Part shown: positions 33,237 through 41,339 of the stretch, piece by piece
Position numbering within the stretch: the stretch's first letter is position 1
Layout: each line of letters starts with the position of its first letter
From: an uncultured Ruminococcus sp.
GTDB taxonomy: Bacteria > Bacillota > Clostridia > Oscillospirales > Ruminococcaceae
Length of the DNA stretch: 64,000 nt
Assembly: GCA_900543145.1 (NCBI GenBank)
Contig: UQPZ01000008.1
Location: forward strand, 18,118-82,117
Reading direction: 5' to 3'
Program-made: the position numbers and the translations under genes
The notes under the pieces: model-generated
Seen by the model: only the letters and a program-made list of their open reading frames with translations
Databases searched by the model: none
What the model was told of the DNA's origin: nothing

Positions 33237-33716
33237 TTACAAATCGACATGACTGCAGAATATTCCGGAATCTGTTATATCTATATAAGCATAAGACGGA
33301 GGTTTCCCGTCCCGAGGGCAGCCGGCGCTTCCCGGGTTCAGGATATGAACTCCATCACCATATCCGTAATATCTGCAGTGTGTATGACCGAACAGAACTA
33401 CGTCCGCTCCTATCTCGCGGGCCTTGAAAAACAGCCTGTCCGCCGACCGCTTTACTCCCCAGTTGTGACCGTGAGTAAAAAATATCTTAGTCGTTCGGGC
33501 GATAAAAATATCATTGTCGGGAGCTGTCGAAGCATAATCGCAGTTTCCGGCGGCGCTGACTATAGTTTTATCGGGATAGCATACCCTTATTCTGTCGAGA
33601 TTCCGTTCTCCGTCGCCCAAAAAAATAAAGATATCAGCGCTGTCCTCGCAGCGTCTGAAGATCTCACGCATATTACGGACATTTCCATGCGTATCTGAAA
33701 ACACGATAAGGCGCAC
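33237..33716 (-). CDS. YfcE/MJ0936-type phosphodiesterase
   Basis: A 159-residue single-domain calcineurin-like phosphoesterase. Metal-binding motifs are in order: VFSDTHGN (residues 5-12), FLGDGERN near 34, AAGNCD near 56, FFTHGHNWG near 78 and LFGHTHCR near 112. Family members hydrolyse phosphodiesters such as bis-pNPP in vitro, but the natural substrate is unknown. It is likely the first gene of a transcript continuing into nth and ogt. In many Firmicutes it sits beside the rdgB gene; that is not the case here. Confidence 0.9.
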   Translation of the reverse strand: MRLIVFSDTHGNVRNMREIFRRCEDSADIFIFLGDGERNLDRIRVCYPDKTIVSAAGNCDYASTAPDNDIFIARTTKIFFTHGHNWGVKRSADRLFFKAREIGADVVLFGHTHCRYYGYGDGVHILNPGSAGCPRDGKPPSYAYIDITDSGIFCSHVDL

Positions 33717-33856
33717 GTTTTTCTCCCCCCTCGGTCAAGAAAAGCCATATACGTCAGAAGAAAAATTGTCTGAATTGTGCATATATGGCTATAGAATATT
33801 ATTTTATATTATATCATAATTATTTATAAATACAATAAAAAAAAGGAGAATTTTTT

Positions 33857-34108
33857 ATGAGCAATTTTAATCAGCCAAACCCCAAAGGATTACAGGCTCT
33901 TCTCAACATAGCGTCAAAAAAACTCGGCACTACACCTGATACTCTGCAGCGTCAGCTTCAGGACGGGACTTTTGAAAAGGCGCTGAATACAATGCCCGGA
34001 AATGAAGCTGCAATGCTGAAAAAGGTGCTTTCTGATCCGAAGACAGCGGAAAAGATACTGTCAACGCCGCAGGCTAAAGCAATATACAAAAAACTGAACG
34101 AGGGCTGA
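33857..34108 (+). CDS. Conserved small helical protein, 83 aa
   Basis: Not recognised. AAAAGGAG stands 9 nt before the ATG. The sequence is predicted helical and soluble (LQALLNIASKKLGTTPDTL, a Pro-Gly break at MPGNEAA, then MLKKVLSDPKTAEKILSTPQ). The SDPKTAEKILSTPQ repeat-like segment is reminiscent of short helical hairpins. It is the first gene of a three-gene operon: the next start is 27 bp downstream. The pattern TTGTCT-N18-TATAGA near 33770 may be the promoter. Confidence 0.72.
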   Translation: MSNFNQPNPKGLQALLNIASKKLGTTPDTLQRQLQDGTFEKALNTMPGNEAAMLKKVLSDPKTAEKILSTPQAKAIYKKLNEG

Positions 34109-34135
34109 CAATAAATGCCCGGAGGAGGTGTTAAC

Positions 34136-34735
34136 GTGGACGATCTGATGAGCAAGCTACAGAATGTACTTAACGACGAAGAAAGCATGAAGCAGATACA
34201 GGAGCTTGCAGGTATGCTTTCAAGCGAAATGCAGGAAAGTCAGAGTCAGCCGCCAGCCTCCCCTGTGCCGGCGTCAGGCTCTTCTTCAAGCAATCAGCAG
34301 GACTCAGGAGGGCCTGATCTGTCTCAGCTGCTGTCAAAGCTGGGCGGAATGTTTTCCGGAGGGAATGAAACGGTAAAGAACAATGTTCCTTCCGTTTCCC
34401 CCGGTCAGCCCGCTTCGGGTCAGAATCAGACCGGTTCATTTGATCTGTCGGGTCTGCTTTCCGGTCTTGGAGCAAACTCCGGACAGAGCGGTTCCCAGAA
34501 CGCTCCGGCTCAGCCGAGCTTTGATATGGGAAAGCTTTTGCAGCTTCAGGGAATATTGGCTCAGGCAAATAAATCAGACAAAAACGTAGAGCTTCTGCTC
34601 GCTTTAAGACCATTGCTAAAGGAAGAAAACCAGCAAAAGATAGACCGTCTTATAAAAATATTCAAGCTTTTTGCCGTTTATCCCGCATTAAAGGAAAGCG
34701 GTCTTTTAGGGGGAGATTTATTTGGATTATTATAG
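34136..34735 (+). CDS. Low-complexity Gln/Ser/Gly-rich protein, 199 aa
   Basis: Not recognised. The GTG at 34136 is chosen because GGAGGAGG lies 7 nt upstream; the ATG at 34115 has no site. Residues 5-35 are helical and acidic, and residues 35-135 are rich in Gln, Ser, Pro and Gly with repeated units (LSQLLSKLGGMF, LSGLLSGLGA, MGKLLQLQGIL). A helical C-terminus ends in an hydrophobic segment. The C-terminal LLLALRPLLKEENQQKIDRLIKI resembles the end of the next protein. The 3' end overlaps the next gene by 14 bp. Confidence 0.7.
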   Translation: MDDLMSKLQNVLNDEESMKQIQELAGMLSSEMQESQSQPPASPVPASGSSSSNQQDSGGPDLSQLLSKLGGMFSGGNETVKNNVPSVSPGQPASGQNQTGSFDLSGLLSGLGANSGQSGSQNAPAQPSFDMGKLLQLQGILAQANKSDKNVELLLALRPLLKEENQQKIDRLIKIFKLFAVYPALKESGLLGGDLFGLL

Positions 34736-35102
34736 CTCGAAGGACTTCTCCACTATGCAGGAGGAGGCAGTAAAACGCGTCCGTGAAATGCAGCAGCGTT
34801 CCCGAAGTATCGTTAACGGAAATAAACGCAGTCCCGAAAAAAAAGAGCCTCCGCCCGCCGTTCCCCATCCGCCTCAGGAAAATGCCGATCCTGCTCCCAA
34901 GGAGCGTACCGATCCTATTCAGGGACTTCTGGGAGGGCTTCTGGGAAGCAAAGGCACAGTTTCCCGAAAGGGTGAGCTTTTTAATATAGGAGGAATAAAA
35001 ATAGACGAGGAAAAGGCAATGATCGGCCTTCTTATCTACATATTGTATAAACAGGGCTCGGATGTTAAGCTGCTGCTAGCTCTGGGGTACCTTCTTCTGT
35101 AA
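34722..35102 (+). CDS. Pro-rich small protein overlapping the upstream gene, 126 aa
   Basis: Not recognised. TTG start at 34722 with GGGGGAG 6-7 nt ahead; it overlaps the previous gene by 14 bp, implying translational coupling. An N-terminal charged helix (about 1-35) is followed by a Pro/Lys-rich linker (PEKKEPPPAVPHPPQ), a GLLGGLLG motif, and a C-terminal segment DVKLLLALGYLLL. The end matches the LLLALRPLL segment of its neighbour, so the two probably share a fold or interact. Third gene of the unknown operon. Confidence 0.68.
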   Translation: MDYYSSKDFSTMQEEAVKRVREMQQRSRSIVNGNKRSPEKKEPPPAVPHPPQENADPAPKERTDPIQGLLGGLLGSKGTVSRKGELFNIGGIKIDEEKAMIGLLIYILYKQGSDVKLLLALGYLLL

Positions 35103-35178
35103 CTTTTCATAATTCCCACAATTGCACTGTCATAAAATTGTTCAATTTGTCAAACTTTCAGAATTCTTTGTTAATTTA

Positions 35179-35207
35179 TTGACAATCTTGTCTTCTCCAT
35201 GTATAAT
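35179..35207 (+). promoter_or_regulatory. Consensus promoter of the LysR gene
   Basis: TTGACA, 17-bp spacer, TATAAT; predicted start near 35214, leader about 59 nt. Confidence 0.88.
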
Positions 35208-35272
35208 ATAATCATAACCATGCATACTTGCATATGTATAAACTTTCATGACTAAAAAAGAGGGCGTTGACA

Positions 35273-36199
35273 ATGAATCTGACACATCTTCGTTATATGG
35301 TGGAGGTTGAACGGCTCGGCTCTATTACAAAAGCCGCCGCTGCGCTTTATATGGGACAGCCTAATCTATCCAAGGCTATCAAGGAAATGGAGAGGGAGGT
35401 AGGAATACCTATATTTAAGCGTTCCGCTAAGGGCGTTGTCGCAACCGAAAAGGGCAAGGAATTTCTCCAGTACGCAAAGGCTATTCTTGTTCAGATGGAC
35501 AAAATGGAATCGCTTTACAAAGAAGATCCCGAAAGCTATGTGGATTTTCAGCTGCTGCTTCCCAGGGCAAGCTATATAACCTATGCGTTTACGGAGTTTC
35601 TTAACAAGGTCGACAGAACGGAACGTATGGATATAAAATTCAAGGAAACCAACTCAATGGACGCTATAAATGCAGTTGTCGAATGCGAATATAATATGGG
35701 TATAATCCGCTATCCGATAAACTACGAAGCTTTTTTTATGTCTATAATAGAAGAGAAAAACCTAAAGGCTCAGGAGGTCTGGACGTACGACTACGTTATT
35801 CTTATGAGCGAAAGAAGTCCGCTGGCAAATGCACCCGGAATAACAGAAGAGCTGCTTGACAGCTATATTGAGATACTGCACGGCGACAATATCGTTCCGA
35901 ATATTTCTGCGGCATACCAGAAAAAGAATACTCAGATACAAAGCAGCAAGCGGCATATTTATGTATACGAAAGAGGAAGTCAGTTCGATATACTAAGCTC
36001 AGTACCGGAAGCGTTTATGTGGGTATCTCCCCTGCCTAAAGCTGTACTTAAAAGATACGGTCTTGTACAAAGGCAATGCCCCGGAGTAAGCAAAACAAAT
36101 AAGGACGTGCTTATTTACCAGAACAACTACAGGCTTTCAAATATTGACAAAACATTTCTTGAAGAGCTTGACAACGTAAGGAAAAGTATAATTGTCTGA
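35273..36199 (+). CDS. LysR-family transcriptional regulator
   Basis: A 308-residue regulator. The ATG at 35273 (GAGGG 8 nt ahead) is preferred to the TTG at 35267. The N-terminal winged helix-turn-helix spans residues 1-60 (LRYMVEVERLGSITKAAAAL, then QPNLSKAIKEMEREVGIPIF), followed by an effector-binding domain. It lies upstream of ilvB, separated by a terminator and 406 bp, both on the plus strand. LysR proteins usually control divergent neighbours, and here there is none, so the target is open; ilvB is a candidate. Confidence 0.92.
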   Translation: MNLTHLRYMVEVERLGSITKAAAALYMGQPNLSKAIKEMEREVGIPIFKRSAKGVVATEKGKEFLQYAKAILVQMDKMESLYKEDPESYVDFQLLLPRASYITYAFTEFLNKVDRTERMDIKFKETNSMDAINAVVECEYNMGIIRYPINYEAFFMSIIEEKNLKAQEVWTYDYVILMSERSPLANAPGITEELLDSYIEILHGDNIVPNISAAYQKKNTQIQSSKRHIYVYERGSQFDILSSVPEAFMWVSPLPKAVLKRYGLVQRQCPGVSKTNKDVLIYQNNYRLSNIDKTFLEELDNVRKSIIV

Positions 36200-36222
36200 G
36201 CCTTACGCACACAGTAACAGTA

Positions 36223-36256
36223 ATACCGCAGAATTCTGATTCTGCGGTATCTTATT
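36223..36256 (+). terminator. Terminator of the LysR gene
   Basis: ATACCGCAGAAT/ATTCTGCGGTAT stem with a 4-base loop, followed by CTTATTTT. Confidence 0.8.
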
Positions 36257-36540
36257 TTACAGCGCAAAATACGGCTTTTATATATTCAGTCAGTTGAGAA
36301 AAGTGTATTTACTTTGATCCCGAAAATGAACAGACAGCATTTAATTATCCGCTTAAAAATGCGGAACGCAAAGCACGGAAATAAATTGAAACTCCAGCTA
36401 AATAAATTATCATGCAGTTGCCGACTATGACCGATAACAGATAATCCGCATCAATTAAATGATAAACAGTAACCGTACTTTTATTTATGTAAATATTTAA
36501 TCGCCCGAACTGACTTTCGTCAAATGCAAAACGCCCCATG
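36257..36540. other. Intergenic region upstream of ilvB
   Basis: About 280 bp with no gene. No T-box (no specifier loop or GGTGG antiterminator box) and no leader peptide precede ilvB. Open frames here lack ribosome binding sites. A LysR binding site (T-N11-A) could be present, but several candidates exist and none stands out. Confidence 0.5.
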
Positions 36541-36569
36541 TTGACAAATCAAGCAGGATATTGTATAAT
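36541..36569 (+). promoter_or_regulatory. Consensus promoter of ilvB
   Basis: TTGACA, 17-bp spacer, TATAAT; predicted start near 36576, 30 nt before the ATG at 36606. Confidence 0.88.
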
Positions 36570-36605
36570 AAAATTTAATCTTTAATTTATAAATGGGGGC
36601 ATATT

Positions 36606-38294
36606 ATGTTATTAACAGGTGCTGATATTATTGTTGAATGTCTGCTTGAACAGGGTGTAAATACTGTATTCGGCTATCCGGGAGGATCAGTTCTGAATAT
36701 TTACGACTCACTTTATATGTATTCGGATAAGATCAGGCACGTCATTACAGCTCACGAGCAGGCTGCCTGTCACGCCGCTGACGGTTTTTCCAGAACTACA
36801 GGCAAAACCGGCGTTGTTATCGCGACCTCAGGACCGGGCGCTACGAATCTGGTCACAGGAATCGCAACGGCGTATATGGATTCTATTCCTATGGTAGCTA
36901 TTACCGGAAACGTAGCTACTCCGCTCCTCGGTCTTGACAGCTTTCAGGAAGTTGATATATGCGGTATAACTATGCCTGTAACGAAGCATAATTATATTGT
37001 AAAGGATATAAACAAGCTTGCCGATACCATAAGAGAAGCTTTCTATATCGCTAACGAGGGCAGAAAAGGTCCTGTTCTTATCGACGTTCCCAAGGACGTT
37101 ACCGCAGCAAAGTGCGAATTTATAAGAACCGAGCCTGAAAAAATCGTAAATCACAATCCAGAAGATATAAATTCACAGATCGAGGCGGCGGCTAAGCTTA
37201 TTAAGGCTGCCGAAAGACCTATGATATATGCAGGAGGAGGAGTCGTTTCCTGCGACGCCGCCGGCGAAATGGCCATATTTGCTGAAAAATGCGACGCTCC
37301 CGTTTCACTTTCTTTAATGGGGCAATGCGCCTTTGACAACACCAAGCCTGCTTATACAGGTATGCTTGGAATGCACGGAACAAAAACCTCGGCAATGGCT
37401 CTTGGAGAATGCGACCTGCTTATAGTTCTCGGCTCAAGATTTTCAGACAGAGTTCTCTGCAACGCAGGAACCTTTGCGAAGGACACCAAGATAGTACATA
37501 TTGAGATCGACCCGGCGGAAATAGGAAAAAACATAAACGTTGACGCTTATGTTGCCGGCGACCTAAAATATGTTCTGGCAAAGCTGAACGAAATCCTGCC
37601 TGATCTGAAGCACTCCGAATGGATGGAAAAAATTGCAGAATGGAAAAATAAGTACGCGCTCAAAATGGTTCCTGTTGAAAGCGAGGACGAGGTTCTTCCT
37701 CAGGATGTTATAGAAACGCTTGACAAGCTTACAAGCGGAGAAGCGATAATAACAACCGAGGTAGGTCAGCATCAGATGTGGGCGGCTCAGTATTATAATT
37801 TCAGAAAACCGCGTTCATTTGCTTCAAGCGGCGGACTCGGAACTATGGGCTACGGTCTTGGCGCAGCTATCGGCTCAAAGTGCGGAAATCCCGACACACC
37901 TGTTATAAATATTGCCGGCGACGGAAGCTTTTTCATGAACTGCAATGAGCTTTCCTCTCTTGCAAAGCACAATATTCCTGTAATTGAGCTTGTCTTTGAA
38001 AACAATGTGCTGGGAATGGTACGTCAGTGGCAGCGGCTTTTCTACGGAAAGAGATTTTCGCAGACGGATATTGACCGCGGAACCGATCTTATGAAGCTTG
38101 CGGACGCATTCGGTATCGAAGGAGTTCTGATAGAAAAGAAATCGGATATTGAGCCAATGCTTAAAAAAGCGCTTTCCTGCGGCAGGCCTTGTCTTGTCGA
38201 CTGCCGTATTAATAAGGATATAAACGTTCTCCCTATGGTTCCGGCAGGAGCCGACGTACTCGAACCGATAATGGAGATCGATCTGTCTGAATAA
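36606..38294 (+). CDS. ilvB: Acetolactate synthase, large (catalytic) subunit
   Basis: It condenses two pyruvates (or pyruvate and 2-oxobutyrate) in branched-chain amino acid synthesis, using TPP, Mg2+ and FAD. The 562 residues include VFGYPGGSVLNIYD near 19, the catalytic Glu in AHEQAACHAADG near 48, the FQEVDICGITMPVTKHNYIV block near 113 that marks the anabolic IlvB type rather than catabolic AlsS, and the TPP motif AGDGSFFMNCNELSSL near 439. No ilvN regulatory subunit follows, and the gene is monocistronic, so it may be a stand-alone paralogue or use an ilvN encoded elsewhere. Confidence 0.95.
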   Translation: MLLTGADIIVECLLEQGVNTVFGYPGGSVLNIYDSLYMYSDKIRHVITAHEQAACHAADGFSRTTGKTGVVIATSGPGATNLVTGIATAYMDSIPMVAITGNVATPLLGLDSFQEVDICGITMPVTKHNYIVKDINKLADTIREAFYIANEGRKGPVLIDVPKDVTAAKCEFIRTEPEKIVNHNPEDINSQIEAAAKLIKAAERPMIYAGGGVVSCDAAGEMAIFAEKCDAPVSLSLMGQCAFDNTKPAYTGMLGMHGTKTSAMALGECDLLIVLGSRFSDRVLCNAGTFAKDTKIVHIEIDPAEIGKNINVDAYVAGDLKYVLAKLNEILPDLKHSEWMEKIAEWKNKYALKMVPVESEDEVLPQDVIETLDKLTSGEAIITTEVGQHQMWAAQYYNFRKPRSFASSGGLGTMGYGLGAAIGSKCGNPDTPVINIAGDGSFFMNCNELSSLAKHNIPVIELVFENNVLGMVRQWQRLFYGKRFSQTDIDRGTDLMKLADAFGIEGVLIEKKSDIEPMLKKALSCGRPCLVDCRINKDINVLPMVPAGADVLEPIMEIDLSE

Positions 38295-38300
38295 ATTTTC

Positions 38301-38325
38301 AAGGCGGCGTTATGTCGCCTTTTTC
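38301..38325 (+). terminator. Terminator of ilvB
   Basis: AAGGCG/CGCCTT stem followed by TTTTT, 6 bp after the stop codon. It lies ahead of the transporter gene at 38345, so it may attenuate rather than end the transcript. Confidence 0.78.
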
Positions 38326-38344
38326 AGACGAAGGGAGGAATACC

Positions 38345-39676
38345 GTGAAAAGAACAGATAAATTCAAGGAACACGTTCTTCTGGTCGTTATAGGGGTAGG
38401 GCTGTTCTGGGCGCTTTTTAACTATGAAAAGATATTTCATCTGCTTGGCGCAGGAATGAAAATTCTTTCACCGTTTATTATCGGCGCTGTTCTGGCGCTT
38501 ATTCTGAATGTTCCTATGAGCGCAATAGAACGCACAATGTTCCGACCTGGAAAAGACAACAGCTACCGAAAAATAACCAAAAAGATAAAACGTCCGGTAT
38601 CTCTGATACTTACGTTTATTATATTCTTCGGCGTTATCGTACTGGTGCTGTATCTGATAATTCCAGAGCTTATTACAACGTTTACAAGACTTTCAGACGA
38701 TATTCCGGACTTTATCAAAAATATGAGCCAGAAGCTTCAGAATTCAAAGCAGATAAACCGCTGGCTTGATGAAATGAATATCAGCAAGGACGCTGTAATA
38801 AACAAAATACAGGAAGTATTCAAGGACGGAGTTCTAATACTTAAAACAGTCAATTCAACTGTCAGCGTAGCCTCGTCAATGATCACGACCCTTGTAAATT
38901 TCTTCATCGGAATTTTCTTTGCGGTATATATGCTGCTGCAGAAGGAGAAGCTGAAGAATCAGCTTTACAGGATCACTACTGCGTTTCTTCCGCAAAAGCC
39001 CGCCGGACTCTTATGCCATGTATGCAATATGTCCAAAAGCACATTTTCCAGATTTCTTTCAGGACAATGCACCGAAGCGTTTATTTTAGGCTCGCTTTGC
39101 TGTATAGGGATGTCTGTGCTGAGATTCCCCAACGCAGTAACAATAGGTATACTTGTAGCTGTAACCGCCTTTATCCCTATAGTCGGAGCATTTATCGGAG
39201 TAGCGGTAGGAGCGTTTCTAATTATGGTGACAGACTTTAAGCAGGCTGTCTGGTTTGTTGTATTCATGCTGGTACTTCAGCAGATCGAAGGCAATCTCAT
39301 ATATCCTAAGGTAGTAGGTCAGTCTGTCGGACTTCCGTCTCTGTGGGTGCTTTTTGCAGTAACCGTTGGCGGCGCAACAGGAGGAATACTGGGAATGTTT
39401 ATAAGCGTTCCTATATGCTCTGTACTTTATTGTCTGCTTCGTGAGGCTGTAACCTATTTCAATTCAAAAAAAGGACTTGACGAGCCTACCGAAAACGCTA
39501 AACCTGAAGCTTCATTCACAGCTACCGAACAGCAAACGGAAAACCAAGCTGCTGTTCAAGGCGCCGGCGTAAGGATAGTAAGCCATCAGCAGACCGTTTC
39601 GGACAATATGAACATTTCACAGCATACGGCCAAAGCACCGCATAATACGGGAAAAAAGCCGAGAAGAAAAAAATAA
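38345..39676 (+). CDS. AI-2E/PerM-family transporter
   Basis: A 443-residue membrane protein. A GTG at 38345 is chosen because AGGGAGGAA lies 4-5 nt ahead; the ATG at 38312 is inside the terminator hairpin. Helices occur near 10-30, 35-60, 75-105 and, after a soluble loop, 165-195, 225-250, 255-285, 290-310 and 325-350. The FIPIVGAFIGVAVGAF and LQQIEGNLIYPKVVGQSVGL blocks are the family hallmarks. The last ~80 residues are disordered and basic. Family members export AI-2 or act as Na+/H+ antiporters; the substrate cannot be assigned. Confidence 0.88.
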   Translation: MKRTDKFKEHVLLVVIGVGLFWALFNYEKIFHLLGAGMKILSPFIIGAVLALILNVPMSAIERTMFRPGKDNSYRKITKKIKRPVSLILTFIIFFGVIVLVLYLIIPELITTFTRLSDDIPDFIKNMSQKLQNSKQINRWLDEMNISKDAVINKIQEVFKDGVLILKTVNSTVSVASSMITTLVNFFIGIFFAVYMLLQKEKLKNQLYRITTAFLPQKPAGLLCHVCNMSKSTFSRFLSGQCTEAFILGSLCCIGMSVLRFPNAVTIGILVAVTAFIPIVGAFIGVAVGAFLIMVTDFKQAVWFVVFMLVLQQIEGNLIYPKVVGQSVGLPSLWVLFAVTVGGATGGILGMFISVPICSVLYCLLREAVTYFNSKKGLDEPTENAKPEASFTATEQQTENQAAVQGAGVRIVSHQQTVSDNMNISQHTAKAPHNTGKKPRRKK

Positions 39677-39685
39677 GCATAATAA

Positions 39686-39725
39686 AACCGGATACCTCAT
39701 GAAATTATGAGCTATCCGGTTATTT
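39686..39725. terminator. Bidirectional terminator between convergent genes
   Basis: AACCGGATA/TATCCGGTT outer stem with CAT/ATG inner pairing; T-rich on both sides (TTATTTG on plus, TTTTATTATG on minus). It separates the transporter from the convergent hemolysin-III gene. Confidence 0.85.
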
Positions 39726-39727
39726 GC

Positions 39728-40411
39728 TTAAGACCTGCTGTCTATTATCATAAGCAGTATCGCAAAATAATGAAAAACTGTTCCGGCGATCGTAAACAGA
39801 TGCCATATAGAGTGAAAATATTTAATTTTCTTTATAACATAGAATATGACCCCGACCATATAGAAAATCCCGCCGACCAACAGGAATATAAGAGAAGTTT
39901 TTGTAACAGCTTCAAGCATAGGCTTTACAGCAAAAACAATTACCCAGCCCATTGCAATATAGCAGATAAGCGACGGCTTGCTGAATTTTTCAAGGTCTAT
40001 CGAATTAAGTACGATACCGAGGACCGCCGCCCCCCATACTATACCAAACATTACCCAACCCGTTGCTCCTCTCAGCGGAACCAGAGTTATCGGCGTATAG
40101 GTACCGGCTATCAGCAGGAATATAGTATTATGATCCATAATCCTGAAAAACTTTTTTGCCTTCGGATTGGTAATAGCGTGATAAAGAGTAGACATAGTAT
40201 AAAGGATTATCATACTTGCACCGTAGATTGCTGAGCTTACAACGCCCCATGCGTCAGAGTATATTGCCGCTAAAACTATAAGCACGGCAGTTCCGGCTAT
40301 TGCAAGAAGTCCTCCCGTTCCGTGAGAAACCGAGTTGAAAATCTCCTCCCCTAAGGTATATCTTTTGGTTATATCCTGTTTCATATGCTCCTTTTCCTCA
40401 TTGCTGCTCAT
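39728..40411 (-). CDS. Hemolysin III/PAQR-family membrane protein
   Basis: A 227-residue seven-helix protein of the hemolysin III (YqfA/TrhA, PAQR) family. Conserved signature positions are present: GEEIFNSVSHGTGG near residue 20, TMSTLYHAI near 77 with the S-x3-H motif, and the C-terminal HSIWHLFTIAGTVFHY with three histidines that form the zinc site. Despite the name, most homologues are linked to membrane-lipid homeostasis rather than lysis. The promoter at 40450-40478 is overlapped by a palindromic repeat pair, suggesting specific control. Confidence 0.9.
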   Translation of the reverse strand: MSSNEEKEHMKQDITKRYTLGEEIFNSVSHGTGGLLAIAGTAVLIVLAAIYSDAWGVVSSAIYGASMIILYTMSTLYHAITNPKAKKFFRIMDHNTIFLLIAGTYTPITLVPLRGATGWVMFGIVWGAAVLGIVLNSIDLEKFSKPSLICYIAMGWVIVFAVKPMLEAVTKTSLIFLLVGGIFYMVGVIFYVIKKIKYFHSIWHLFTIAGTVFHYFAILLMIIDSRS

Positions 40412-40449
40412 AAACGTCTTCCTTTCATTTCACTGTTTTTCTTTTAGAT

Positions 40450-40499
40450 ATAGTACCATTTTTCAGGACATATGTCAAGAGATTTTTTTGACATATGTC
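40450..40499 (-). promoter_or_regulatory. Promoter and operator-like palindromes of the hemolysin-III gene
   Basis: Minus strand TTGACA (40473-40478), 17-bp spacer, TACTAT (40450-40455). Two identical palindromes, GACATATGTC, lie at 40467-40476 and 40490-40499, centres 23 bp apart, and the first overlaps the -35 box. This looks like a pair of dimer-binding operators for a repressor. The regulator is not identifiable. Confidence 0.68.
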
Positions 40500-40664
40500 G
40501 CAGTTTAAGCAGCTTATATTATAAAAATATGAAGCAAAATAATTATTCCGCGAGTGAAATAAAAAGCATTTAGCTTTGAAAATTCCGCAAATTTTCACAT
40601 TATCTACACATAATAAAGTTATTATATAGAAAATGAATATGAAATATTATGAGGAGGTCTTTTT

Positions 40665-41339
40665 ATGCCAAAAATGCTGGTGGTGGACGATGAACCGAGG
40701 ATCCGTGAAATTATAAGGGAATATGCTGAATTCAACGGCTTTGAGGTAGTTCAGGCTGAGGACGGAATGGACGCTGTTGAAAAGGTAAAAAAAGAAGATT
40801 TTGATATTATCATCATGGATATAATGATGCCTAAGCTGGACGGCTATTCCGCCTGCAAGGAGATCAGAAAGCTTAAGGAAATACCGGTTATAATGCTTTC
40901 GGCAAGAGGCGAGGAATACGACAAGCTTTTCGGCTTTGAGATAGGCGTTGACGATTATGTAGTCAAGCCATTTTCTCCCAAAGAGCTTATGGCCAGAGTC
41001 CGTGCAGTTATGAACAGAATCAAGTCAGCTCAGAAAACCGAAGATGTTATCACCTACAAAGGGCTCTGCATAAACTTTACTGCCAGAGAGGTCACGATAG
41101 ACGGAGAACGGGTCTCAATGACTCCTAAGGAATACGATCTCCTTTTCTATCTGGTCAAGAATATGAATATAGCGCTTTCGAGAGAAAAGCTGCTTGAAGA
41201 GGTCTGGGGCTTTGATTTTTACGGCGACGACAGAACGGTCGATACTCATATTAAAATGCTCAGGAACAGCCTGGGGCCGTACCGAAATCTTATAGTTACG
41301 CTGAGAGGAATGGGCTATAAATTTGAAAAAATTCAGTGA
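40665..41339 (+). CDS. OmpR-family response regulator
   Basis: A 224-residue two-component regulator. The receiver domain has VVDDE (residues 6-10), the phospho-acceptor Asp52 in IIMDIMMPKLDG and the conserved Lys in DDYVVKPFS near 102. A linker leads to a winged helix-turn-helix DNA-binding domain (about 128-224) with MTPKEYDLLFYLV, LLEEVWGFDF and DRTVDTHIKMLR. GGAGG precedes the ATG by 9 nt. The 3' end overlaps the histidine kinase gene by 17 bp, the usual coupled arrangement. The signal is unknown. Confidence 0.96.
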   Translation: MPKMLVVDDEPRIREIIREYAEFNGFEVVQAEDGMDAVEKVKKEDFDIIIMDIMMPKLDGYSACKEIRKLKEIPVIMLSARGEEYDKLFGFEIGVDDYVVKPFSPKELMARVRAVMNRIKSAQKTEDVITYKGLCINFTAREVTIDGERVSMTPKEYDLLFYLVKNMNIALSREKLLEEVWGFDFYGDDRTVDTHIKMLRNSLGPYRNLIVTLRGMGYKFEKIQ

